A stretch of 64,000 nucleotides of DNA from Deltaproteobacteria bacterium (GTDB lineage: Bacteria; Myxococcota_A; UBA9160; UBA6930), in contig VGRF01000007.1 in NCBI GenBank assembly GCA_016875395.1, positions 62,001-126,000 of the forward strand, in the 5' to 3' direction. The notes beneath the pieces were generated by a model. That model was not told the DNA's origin and did no database searches. It was given only the letters and a program-made list of their open reading frames with translations. Position numbers and translations under genes: made by a program. Positions 1 through 7,247 of this stretch are shown here, in pieces; within the stretch, counting starts at the first letter, position 1, and the number at the start of each line of letters is the position of its first letter.

Positions 1-41
1 CGGTAGTGCCCGCCCGAATCCCCGCGCGACGCAACTACGCA

Positions 42-53
42 GGGTCTGACCCC
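42..53. repeat. REP-like GGGTCTGACCCC palindrome, copy 1
   Basis: This short near-palindrome lies directly upstream of the first gene. The same core (GGGGTCTGACCCC, or its reverse complement) recurs at 22986-22998, 25250-25260, 27976-27986, 59549-59561 and 59589-59601, always between genes. The copies at 42 and 25250 also share a short left flank resembling GCAACT-GCA. Confidence 0.6.
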
Positions 54-67
54 TTCCGAGCGGCGGG

Positions 68-673
68 ATGCCCGTAACCGCGGTGCTTCTCGCTGCCGGC
101 GGCTCGCGGCGCCTCGGCGAGCCCAAGCAGCTGCTGCGGCTCGCGGGCCAGACGCTCATTCGACGCGCAGCGCTTGCGGCGCTGGGCTCGCGCGTAGGGC
201 GCGTGCTCGTCGTGACTGGTGCGCGCGCCGCCGAGGTGGAAGCGGCGCTCACCGGGCTCGCGGTGGAGTGCGTGGGCTGCGAGCGCTGGGAGGCGGGGCT
301 CGCCGCTTCGCTGCGCACGGGCGTCGAGGCCGCGCTCGCACGCGGCGACGAGAGCGTGCTCGTGATGCTCGCGGATCAGCCCGCAGTCGATGCTGCGCTG
401 CTCGACGCGTTGATTGCGCAGCACGCCGCGGGCGCCGAGATCGCGGCGTGCGAGTACGGCGGTGAGCCCGGCGTGCCCGCGCTGTTCTCGCCGCCCTATG
501 CGCGCAAGCTGCTCGCGCTCGAGGGCGACCGCGGGGCAAAGGCGCTGCTCGTGCGCGAACGCGCCCACCGCGCGCTCGTGCCGTTCCCGGACGGCGCGCT
601 CGACGTCGACACGCGCGACGACTGGGAGCGCGCGCGGCGGATTCTCGAAGCGCGAGCCGCGGATCGCGCGTGA
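68..673 (+). CDS. mocA: MocA-like molybdenum cofactor nucleotidyltransferase
   Basis: A 201-residue protein of the MobA-like NTP-transferase superfamily. The N-terminus carries the nucleotide-binding signature LLAAGGSRRLGEPKQLL (about residues 7-23). An ADQP motif near residue 103 fits the metal/substrate site of MocA enzymes. Family members transfer CMP from CTP to molybdopterin to make the cytosine dinucleotide cofactor of xanthine-dehydrogenase-type enzymes, in the cytoplasm. No molybdoenzyme gene is visible here, but the upstream side is cut by the window. The length matches the family (about 190-200 residues). A related nucleotidyltransferase with a different substrate cannot be excluded. 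Confidence 0.8.
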   Translation: MPVTAVLLAAGGSRRLGEPKQLLRLAGQTLIRRAALAALGSRVGRVLVVTGARAAEVEAALTGLAVECVGCERWEAGLAASLRTGVEAALARGDESVLVMLADQPAVDAALLDALIAQHAAGAEIAACEYGGEPGVPALFSPPYARKLLALEGDRGAKALLVRERAHRALVPFPDGALDVDTRDDWERARRILEARAADRA

Positions 674-746
674 CGCGCAGGCGCAGAGTCGAACGCTGGC
701 TTACGGATCGGTTGCGTTGGAAGCTGTGCTCCGCCCCGAGGTCGCG

Positions 747-1262
747 ATGACGCAGCGCAAGTCCTGGGATCTCTCGTTCGACTCGTGGATCGACGCGCAG
801 ATCCGCGAGGCGAAGTCGCGCGGGCTGTTCGACGAGTTATCGGGCGCGGGCAAGCCGCAGACGAATCTGCGCGACGCCGAAGACCCGATGTGGTGGGCGA
901 AGCAGTTCTTGCGTCGCAAAGAGGTGTCGTATCTACCGCCGGCGATCGAGGTGAAGGTGCGCGCGCAGAAACTGCGCGAGGTGCTCGCGGGCTTCCCGAG
1001 CGAGCGCGCCGTGCGCGAGGCGGTGGACGCGCTGAACGCCGACATTCGCCGCGTGAACCGCACCGCGACCGACGGGCCGATGACGACGCAAGCGCCGCTC
1101 GACGTCGAGGAGCTCGTGACGCGCTGGAGCGCAGCGCGCTCGGAAGCGAGCGGTGCCGCGGCGCCGGGCAGCGCCACGCTTCATCTCGAAGCGCGCGAGG
1201 GCGACGGCAGCACGCGCGCGAAGCGCCGCGCACTCTTCGAGATCAAGCCCACGAAGCGATGA
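747..1262 (+). CDS. DUF1992 (DnaJ-homologue subfamily C member 28-like) protein
   Basis: A 171-residue protein starting at ATG 747; the reading frame runs further upstream, but only this start fits the family. The conserved DUF1992 core is visible in the first 80 residues: a WDLSFDSWIDAQIREA-type helix, then GLFDELSGAGKP and DPMWWAKQFLRRKE. This domain is also found next to J-domains in eukaryotes, and its bacterial role is unknown. The last 60 residues are charged and probably disordered. It stands alone between mocA and a DsbA-fold gene. The family call is firm and no function is claimed. Confidence 0.75.
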   Translation: MTQRKSWDLSFDSWIDAQIREAKSRGLFDELSGAGKPQTNLRDAEDPMWWAKQFLRRKEVSYLPPAIEVKVRAQKLREVLAGFPSERAVREAVDALNADIRRVNRTATDGPMTTQAPLDVEELVTRWSAARSEASGAAAPGSATLHLEAREGDGSTRAKRRALFEIKPTKR

Positions 1263-1265
1263 TCC

Positions 1266-1330
1266 CGCAAGCGGAGCGCGCAGCGAAGCAAAGCCGAGCG
1301 GAGGCATCCCGACGGGAGCCGAGCGAAGAT
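1266..1330 (-). repeat. Dispersed G+C-rich intergenic repeat, degenerate copy
   Basis: Read on the minus strand, this spacer holds CTTCGCTCGGCTCC, a CCTCCGCTCGGC stretch and a GCTGCGCGCTCCGCTTGC stretch. These match the intergenic repeat family at 6315-6351, 14593-14638 and 26964-27009. It lies immediately after the DUF1992 stop codon. Confidence 0.45.
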
Positions 1331-1412
1331 CGAACAGTGGCTCGCGGTGCGTGGAGTCTCGTCGTCGGGTCTCCGCGCATCTCGAGTCGGTCTCCCAACA
1401 AGCGAGGCCGCG

Positions 1413-2018
1413 ATGGCGAAGCTCGAGTTCTTTTTCGACTGCAGCAGCCCGTGGACGTACCTCGCGTTCCACAAGATCGAGGGCGTCGCACGCGCGCACG
1501 CAGCGCAGCTCGTGTGGCGGCCGATCCTCGTGGGCGGCGTCTTCAACACGGTGAACGACACGGTCTACGCCGCGCGCGAGAAGCCGAACCCGCGCAAGGC
1601 GAAGTACAGCTCGAAGGACCTCCAAGACTGGGCGCGCCTCTACGGCCTGACGATCGCTTGGCCCAAGGTGTTCCCGGTGAACAGCGTGAAGGCGATGCGC
1701 GCGGCGATCGCGCTGGAGGAGCGCGGCAAGCTGCCGGCATGGTCGCGCGCCTGCTTCGAGAGTTATTGGGGGCGCGGCGAAGACCTCTCGCAGGACGCGG
1801 TGCTCGAAGCGATCGCGAAGCAGCAGGGCCTCGACGCGAGCTGGCTGTTCGCGCGCATCGCAGCGCCCGAAATCAAGGAGCAGCTGCGCAAGAACACCGA
1901 CGAGCTGATCGCGCGCGGTGGCTTCGGCTCGCCCACGATGTACGTGAACGAGTCCGACATGTTCTTCGGCAACGACCGGCTGCCGCTCGTCGAGGCGGCG
2001 CTGAAGCGAGCGGGGTGA
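1413..2018 (+). CDS. DsbA-fold 2-hydroxychromene-2-carboxylate isomerase-like protein
   Basis: A 201-residue protein from ATG 1413. The start MAKLEFFFDCSSPWTYLAF is typical of the HCCA isomerase/DsbA-kappa glutathione transferase branch of the thioredoxin fold, where the S-P-x-x-Y segment replaces a CxxC motif. The C-terminal GGFGSPTMYVNESDMFFGNDR contains the cis-Pro loop and the F-G-x-D-R signature. Relatives isomerise 2-hydroxychromene-2-carboxylate in naphthalene degradation using glutathione. No other naphthalene-pathway gene is nearby, so the substrate is open. The frame could extend to 1347, but those extra residues are not family-like. Confidence 0.75.
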   Translation: MAKLEFFFDCSSPWTYLAFHKIEGVARAHAAQLVWRPILVGGVFNTVNDTVYAAREKPNPRKAKYSSKDLQDWARLYGLTIAWPKVFPVNSVKAMRAAIALEERGKLPAWSRACFESYWGRGEDLSQDAVLEAIAKQQGLDASWLFARIAAPEIKEQLRKNTDELIARGGFGSPTMYVNESDMFFGNDRLPLVEAALKRAG

Positions 2019-2145
2019 CCCCGTGCACGGCGAGCTCTCTCCTCTCCGCGTCCGCGCGACTCGGCCCTCGAAATCGCGGCGCCTCCACCAGCGCGAAGCG
2101 CTGCAGGCCGCGCGCCGCGAGCCGTAGGCGAGCCAAGACAGCAAC

Positions 2146-3354
2146 ATGTGCGACACGTTCGTGCGCGTGCTTCCCGATCGCGTGCTGTTCGCGAAGAACA
2201 GCGACCGCGATCCGAACGAGGCGCAGCTGCTCGAGTGGCACGCGCGCCGCACGCACGAGAGCGGCGCGCGCGTGCGCTGCACGTGGATCGAGATCGACGA
2301 GGCGCGCGAGACGCACGCGGTGGTGCTCTCGCGCCCGTTCTGGATGTGGGGCGCCGAGATCGGCGCGAACGAGCACGGCGTCACGATCGGCAACGAGGCC
2401 GTGTTCACGGACCAGCCGTACGCGCCGAGCGGCCTCACGGGCATGGACTTGTTACGGCTCGCGCTCGAGCGCGCGGAGTCTGCCGAGCGCGCCGTCGCCG
2501 TGATCGGCGAGCTGCTCGAGACGCACGGCCAAGGCGGCGGCTGCGGGCACGAGAATCGCGCCTTCACCTACCACAACAGCTACCTCGTCGCGGACACTCG
2601 CGGCGCGTTCGTGCTCGAAACCGCGGACAAGAATTGGCGCGCGGTGCGCATCGGCGGCGCGTACGCGATCTCGAACGCGCTCACGCTGCCCGAGCTTGCG
2701 CGCGAGCACGCCGATCCCGTGCGCGGCCGCCTCACCGCTGCCGATACACGCCGCGCGTGCACGCTCGCCGCGGCGCAGCGCGCGGAGTCGCTCGCCGATC
2801 TCGCCGCCGCGCTGCGCTCGCACGGGCCCGATGCCGGCGACTCTCCTCGCTACCGCTGGCACAACGGCGGCCTGAACGCGCCGTGCGTCCACGCGGGCGG
2901 GCGGCTCGCCGCGTCGCAGACCACGGCCTCGTGGATCGCGGAGCTCTCGCCTCGAGGGGTTAGGCACTTCGCGACTGCGACCGCCGCGCCCTGCACCTCG
3001 CTGTTCAAGCCCGTGCGCGTGAGCGAGCCGCTCGATCTCGGCGCGGCGCCCGAGGATCGCTTCGATGCGAGCACGCTCTGGTGGCGGCACGAGCGCCTGC
3101 ATCGCGCCGTGTCGCGCGATCCGACGCGCCTGCTGCCGCTATTCGCAGACGAACGCGACGAGCTCGAAGCGGGATGGTTCGCGAGCGGCGCGAAGATCGA
3201 GCCGAGCGCGGCGTTCGCGGAGGGCGAACGGCACCTCGCGGCCTGGACGGCGCGCGTGCTCGACGCGGCGGCCACCGCGCCTCGCGACGCGCGGCCGGGC
3301 TTCGTGCAGCGCTATTGGGCGAAGCGCGATGCACGGGCGCGAATGCCGGCCTGA
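2146..3354 (+). CDS. Secernin-like peptidase C69 family N-terminal nucleophile hydrolase
   Basis: A 402-residue protein that begins Met-Cys-Asp-Thr. Cys2 becomes the N-terminal nucleophile once Met is removed, as in the C69 dipeptidase/secernin family. The following segment DRVLFAKNSDRDPNEAQLL is the family's conserved N-S/D-R motif. A central GGGCGHENRAFTYHNSYL block and the later WHNGGLNAPCVHAGG block fit Ntn-hydrolase strands. The length agrees with secernins (about 400 residues). Family members hydrolyse dipeptides or have secretion-related roles; the substrate here is unknown. No propeptide is seen, which is the secernin pattern. Confidence 0.75.
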   Translation: MCDTFVRVLPDRVLFAKNSDRDPNEAQLLEWHARRTHESGARVRCTWIEIDEARETHAVVLSRPFWMWGAEIGANEHGVTIGNEAVFTDQPYAPSGLTGMDLLRLALERAESAERAVAVIGELLETHGQGGGCGHENRAFTYHNSYLVADTRGAFVLETADKNWRAVRIGGAYAISNALTLPELAREHADPVRGRLTAADTRRACTLAAAQRAESLADLAAALRSHGPDAGDSPRYRWHNGGLNAPCVHAGGRLAASQTTASWIAELSPRGVRHFATATAAPCTSLFKPVRVSEPLDLGAAPEDRFDASTLWWRHERLHRAVSRDPTRLLPLFADERDELEAGWFASGAKIEPSAAFAEGERHLAAWTARVLDAAATAPRDARPGFVQRYWAKRDARARMPA

Positions 3355-3480
3355 GCGCGAGCGAGCCCCCGCGTCCTTCGCTCGGCTTCGCCTCGAGGCG
3401 GTTCGTGCATGTGCGCACTTCCTCGGCACCGCGCGCTTGGGACGCACGCGCCTCGCTCGCGCGCGCTAGAGAGTGGGTGC

Positions 3481-3879
3481 ATGCAGCGGGTTCCTTCGCG
3501 CGAGGCGCTTCTTCGGTACGCGGCGTTTCAGCTGCCGGGCATTGCACTGGCGGGTGCGCTCTCGTTCGCGGCTTGGGAGTGGTTCGCGGTGCCGGCGTGG
3601 GCGGTGAGCGCGGCGTTCGCGCTGTGGGTGGCGAAGGACGCCGTGCTCGCGCGGTTCGTGGCGCATGCGTACGAGCCGAGCGCGCGCGGCGGGCCGCACG
3701 ATCTTGTGGGGAAGCGCGGGGTGGCGGAGACGGAGCTCGGGCCGCACGGGACGGTGCGCATTCGTGCGGAGCGCTGGCGCGCGACGTGCGCGCTCGGCGT
3801 AGATCGCATCGAAGCGGGCGCAGCGGTGCGCGTGGTGGAGATCGAGGGGCTGACGGTGATCGTCGAGCCGGCGGGTTGA
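3481..3879 (+). CDS. NfeD-like membrane protein
   Basis: A 132-residue protein from ATG 3481. Two closely spaced hydrophobic helices (about residues 10-45) are followed by a soluble C-terminal domain. In that domain LVGKRGVAETELGPHGTVRIRAERW and the ending VVEIEGLTVIVEPAG are the hallmarks of the NfeD OB-fold. Such proteins pair with stomatin-like proteins in membrane quality control; no stomatin gene is present here. It is shorter than the full serine-protease-containing NfeD and belongs to the truncated NfeD1b-like class. Confidence 0.75.
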   Translation: MQRVPSREALLRYAAFQLPGIALAGALSFAAWEWFAVPAWAVSAAFALWVAKDAVLARFVAHAYEPSARGGPHDLVGKRGVAETELGPHGTVRIRAERWRATCALGVDRIEAGAAVRVVEIEGLTVIVEPAG

Positions 3880-3912
3880 ACTCGCTGCGGGCTTCGCCGA
3901 AGTTCCGGCGCC

Positions 3913-4761
3913 GTGCCTAACACCAAGCCGCGCCGCTCCCCACTCGACAAGCTGCTGAGGCTCTTCACGCTCGACCCGCTCGACCGCGATCTCTTTCTCG
4001 CCGAGACGCCGAAGGGCGAGGGGCGCCTGTTCGGCGGGCTCGTCGCCGCGCAGTCGGCGCTCGCGGCGAGCGCGACGGTGCCGGCGGATCGCGCGCTGCA
4101 CTCGCTGCACGCGTACTTCCTGCGCCCAGGGCGGCACGACGCGCCGATTCGCCTGCTCGTCGACCGCATCCGCGACGGGCGCTCGTTCACGACGCGCCGC
4201 GTGGTCGCGCATCAAGCGGGCGAGGCAATCTTCAACCTCGACGCGAGCTTCTGCGTGCACGAGCCGGGCGTCTCGCACCAAGATCCGAAGCCGGCTGCGC
4301 CGCCGCCCGAGGGCCTGCCCGATTGGGAGGATCTACGCGCGGAGATGCTGCACGACACGCGCGCGAAGCGGCGCCAGGCGGTCGAGGTGCGCGTGTGCGA
4401 CCCCGACGACCCGAGCGGCGCGAAGCAGCCGCCTAACAAGCGCGTCTGGCTGCGCACGATCGAGGCTCTGCCCGACGACCCGCGCATCCACGAAGCGATG
4501 TTCGTGTACGCGAGCGACCGCACGCTGCTCTCGACCGCCTCGCGACCGCACGGCCTGCCCTGGGGCAAGCGCAGCGTCGCGAGCCTCGACCACGCGGTGT
4601 GGCTGCACCGCCGCGCGCGCTTCGACGGCTGGATCCTCTACGCCTCGCACAGCCCCGTCGCCCACGACGCGCGCGGCCTCGTCTACGGCGCGATGTACGA
4701 CGCGAGCGGCGCGCGCGTCGCGTCGGTGGTGCAAGAAGGCTTGGTGCGCGTGCCGCGCTGA
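3913..4761 (+). CDS. tesB: Acyl-CoA thioesterase II (TesB family)
   Basis: A 282-residue double-hotdog thioesterase. The first hotdog includes GRLFGGLVAAQSALAAS and LHSLHAYFLRPGRHDAPI, and the second includes SVASLDHAVWLHRRARFDGWILYASHSP, which carries the catalytic Asp-His-region typical of TesB. It hydrolyses acyl-CoA to free acid and CoA in the cytoplasm. The start codon is GTG at 3913, reading Met-Pro-Asn-Thr. The length matches TesB (about 286 residues). It runs convergently with the PEP-CTERM gene only 4 bases downstream. Confidence 0.88.
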   Translation: MPNTKPRRSPLDKLLRLFTLDPLDRDLFLAETPKGEGRLFGGLVAAQSALAASATVPADRALHSLHAYFLRPGRHDAPIRLLVDRIRDGRSFTTRRVVAHQAGEAIFNLDASFCVHEPGVSHQDPKPAAPPPEGLPDWEDLRAEMLHDTRAKRRQAVEVRVCDPDDPSGAKQPPNKRVWLRTIEALPDDPRIHEAMFVYASDRTLLSTASRPHGLPWGKRSVASLDHAVWLHRRARFDGWILYASHSPVAHDARGLVYGAMYDASGARVASVVQEGLVRVPR

Positions 4762-4765
4762 GCCC

Positions 4766-5530
4766 TCAGGCGCGGCGCCGCACGAACAGCGCGGCGGCGG
4801 CAGCGCCCAGCATGGCGAGCGCCGCCGGCTCGGGCACGCTGTTCACGCTGACGCGCAGGTTGTCGATCGCCCACGACTCGTCGTCGAGGCTCTGGTTCCC
4901 CGGGCCTTGCATCAGGAACGTGATCGTCACGCTCGATGCGGTGTGGGGAATGTTCGAGAACACCGGGTCGGCCCCCATGTCGTACGCGGAGTCGGTGAAG
5001 AAGCCGCCGGGACCGCTGCAGCCGAGGTCGACGTGGCGCGCGAGCGTGACGCCCGGCGGCGGCACGTAGCTCTGGACTTGGGTCGGCAGCGCGTTCGCGA
5101 AGGACTCGTTGAAGATCTCGACGCCGTCGACGCTCACGACGAAAAAGTCACCGGACGGGAAGGAGCCGGTGCCGTCCAGCGAGTCGATCGCGGCGAACAG
5201 GAACGCGAGCGAGAGCGAGTCGTGCTGGGGAAGGTTGTTCAGCGTGAGGGTGATCGTGTTCGCAGGAATCGTTCGCAGGAAATTCCCACCGAACTGATTG
5301 CCGCTCGCACCGAGGCCGCCACTCAGCGCGACTGGCACGCCGTTCAGCGTGGCGGCGAGCGTGCCCGGCACCAATCCGGCGTCGGTCACGATCTGCACCG
5401 TGAAGCTCGGCGTCGTGACCGTGGCGTTCTTCGCGGGAGACACACTCACGATCCCGAAGAGCCCGCAGCCCCCGCTGAGGGAGCTGAGACCGAACAGGAC
5501 CGCCAGCAACAGCGAACGCAGCGAACGCAC
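4766..5530 (-). CDS. PEP-CTERM exported protein
   Basis: A 254-residue protein starting at GTG 5530, preceded by a GGAGGT ribosome-binding site. It has an N-terminal signal peptide with a Cys near residue 22 that could be a weak lipobox. The middle is a beta-sandwich-like region with a repeated pattern of surface-protein type (DSLSLAFLFAAIDSL). The C-terminal anchor has V-P-E-P, a hydrophobic helix and an Arg-rich tail (about residues 232-254). PEP-CTERM proteins are cut and processed by exosortase and displayed with exopolysaccharide. No exosortase lies in the window. The frame extends beyond the start but is not signal-like there. Confidence 0.8.
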   Translation of the reverse strand: MRSLRSLLLAVLFGLSSLSGGCGLFGIVSVSPAKNATVTTPSFTVQIVTDAGLVPGTLAATLNGVPVALSGGLGASGNQFGGNFLRTIPANTITLTLNNLPQHDSLSLAFLFAAIDSLDGTGSFPSGDFFVVSVDGVEIFNESFANALPTQVQSYVPPPGVTLARHVDLGCSGPGGFFTDSAYDMGADPVFSNIPHTASSVTITFLMQGPGNQSLDDESWAIDNLRVSVNSVPEPAALAMLGAAAAALFVRRRA

Positions 5531-5962
5531 AGGGGCACCTCCAAGACGCGAACGAACGGAAGCGCGCAGTATATGAGCGGTCGAGCCGAGTCTGGGCTCG
5601 TATTGGCGTAGGCGAATCCCGGCGGACGGGTCGATCCATTCCACACGAGAGTGCGAGCCCTTGCGAAACCATCGAGCCGCGCGGCCGCCTACAGGGAATG
5701 AGTCGCGCGACGGAGCGGGCCTGCGGGCCCCGGCAACCGGCGGGTCGAGCGAGGCGAAAGTGCTCGCGATCGCAGCGATGCGAACGCGTGGACGGATCCT
5801 CGGGCAGGACCGGCGCGCCCGAACCGTGCTCGCGGAGGCGGATGCGCGCCTCATTGCCGCGTGCGGAGTTTTCCGCCTCGGATCGCGCGAAGTGCGAACC
5901 CGCCGGGAAAGTGCGTCGTAGCCGCTTCGTTCGGGCTCGCCCGTCCCGACGTGGAGGCATCG
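5531..5962. other. Intergenic spacer between divergent genes
   Basis: About 430 bases separate the PEP-CTERM gene and the PspC gene, which diverge, so both promoters should lie here. Base composition is slightly less G+C-rich close to 5565-5600. I see no convincing gene, tRNA or hairpin, and the open frames through it lack family features. Confidence 0.5.
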
Positions 5963-6268
5963 ATGACGCACGGAACCGACGAAGCGCGCGAAACGCTGCG
6001 CAACCTGCACCGCAACCGCCCGGAGCGGCGCATCGCCGGCGTGTGCGCCGCGCTTGCCGATCACCTCGAGCTGCCGCTCGCGGTCCTGCGCGCCGCGTTC
6101 CTGATTGGCGCGCTGCTGCCCTCGATCAACGGGCTCGTGATCGCGCTCTACCTCGGCATCTGGTTCCTGACGCCGCCCGACTACGGCGCGCGCAGCGGCA
6201 TGGACCGCGTGCTCGACGCGCTGCGCGATCTCTTCGGCGGCGACGCGCCGAGCTCCTCGAGTCGCTGA
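5963..6268 (+). CDS. PspC-domain membrane protein
   Basis: A 101-residue protein from ATG 5963 with a GGAGG site five to six bases upstream. The sequence LHRNRPERRIAGVCAALADHLELPLAVLRAAFLI is the PspC signature, followed by one hydrophobic helix ending in WFLTPP. PspC-domain proteins sit in the inner membrane and take part in envelope-stress signalling. No pspA/pspF homologue is nearby, so a link to the phage-shock response is inferred from the domain only. Confidence 0.85.
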   Translation: MTHGTDEARETLRNLHRNRPERRIAGVCAALADHLELPLAVLRAAFLIGALLPSINGLVIALYLGIWFLTPPDYGARSGMDRVLDALRDLFGGDAPSSSSR

Positions 6269-6314
6269 CGATCGAGTCGGATGCGCGGGCTGCGCGCTCC
6301 GCTTGCCCGGTCGA

Positions 6315-6351
6315 CTCCGCTCGGCTCCGCCTCGCTGCGCGCTTCTCTTGC
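6315..6351 (+). repeat. Dispersed G+C-rich intergenic repeat, copy
   Basis: CTCCGCTCGGCTCCGCCTCG followed by CTGCGCGCTTCTCTTGC lies between the PspC and nitroreductase stop codons. It matches copies at 14593-14638 and 26964-27009 with a small central deletion. Confidence 0.6.
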
Positions 6352-7013
6352 TAGCTCCGGTGGTTGGCCCAGCGATCCCAGTGTGTGAGGCGCTTGCCGG
6401 GAATGCGCTGGGCGCGCTGGAACGTCTCGCCCTTGAACCACGCGACGGGCAGCAGCGCGACCTGCGTGAAGCGCTCGAACGGAATCCCTAACAGCTCCGC
6501 CGCCTCCTTCTCGAACGGGAGGTGCAGCGTCGTCCAGGCAGAGCCGAGCCCGCGCGCGCGGGCCGCGAGCATGAACGACCACACCGCAGGCAGGATCGAG
6601 CCGTACACCGAGGCCTGCGCGAACGCGGGCGCATTCTCGACACGCCCCTCGATCAGCGGGATGAAGTGCACGGGCACCTCGTGCAGGTGCTCCACGAGAT
6701 AGTGCGCGGAGTCGAGCACGCGCGGCCGCTGCGCGGCGCGCGGATCGCCCTCGCCGTACTGCGGCTGCTCCTTCCGGTTCACGTACGGGAGGAACGCCTT
6801 CTTGTAGAGATCGGCGAGCGCTTTCCGCTTCGCCGCGTCGGTCACGAACAGGAACTGCCAGCCCTGCGAGTTCGAGCCCGTCGGCGCCTGCAGCGCGATC
6901 TCGATGCACTCCTCCAGCAGCTCCGCCGGCACCGGGCGCGCGAGATCGAGGCGCTTGCGCACGGAGCGCGTCGTGGTGAGAAGCTCGTCTGCGGCTTTGA
7001 GATCGATCGGCAT
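6351..7013 (-). CDS. Nitroreductase family protein
   Basis: A 220-residue FMN-dependent nitroreductase-fold protein. The N-terminal TTRSVRKRLDLARPVP and ALQAPTGSNSQGWQFLFV motifs bind FMN. The C-terminal region GSAWTTLHLPFEKEAAELLGIP completes the family pattern. It would reduce nitro- or quinone-like substrates using NAD(P)H. A paralogue with the same motif layout is encoded at 34186-34809. It diverges from the large cyclase gene across a 234-base spacer. Confidence 0.85.
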   Translation of the reverse strand: MPIDLKAADELLTTTRSVRKRLDLARPVPAELLEECIEIALQAPTGSNSQGWQFLFVTDAAKRKALADLYKKAFLPYVNRKEQPQYGEGDPRAAQRPRVLDSAHYLVEHLHEVPVHFIPLIEGRVENAPAFAQASVYGSILPAVWSFMLAARARGLGSAWTTLHLPFEKEAAELLGIPFERFTQVALLPVAWFKGETFQRAQRIPGKRLTHWDRWANHRS

Positions 7014-7247
7014 GGTTCACTTCCGGATCGGGTGGGCGACGCGAGTCGGGCTCGTGGTCGCGCTGTTTCCGCGCGTTTACCACGAACGAGCCTGCTTCGC
7101 CGCGCGTGTGGCCGCGTTCGCGCTGCTGGAGGAAGGATCCAGCGTGTTCGCGAGCGGCGCTGCGTTCGCGTTGAACCGCGTCGACTCGGAGCCATTCGGA
7201 GTAACCTGAGCTCGCTGCTGCGATGTCGTCACGACGGAAGCGAAAGC

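Noticed and set aside
933-2567. Long open frame on the minus strand (544 codons)
   Set aside because: It is antisense to three convincing plus-strand genes, has no family features, and is Arg/Ala-rich as expected for a shadow frame in G+C-rich DNA.
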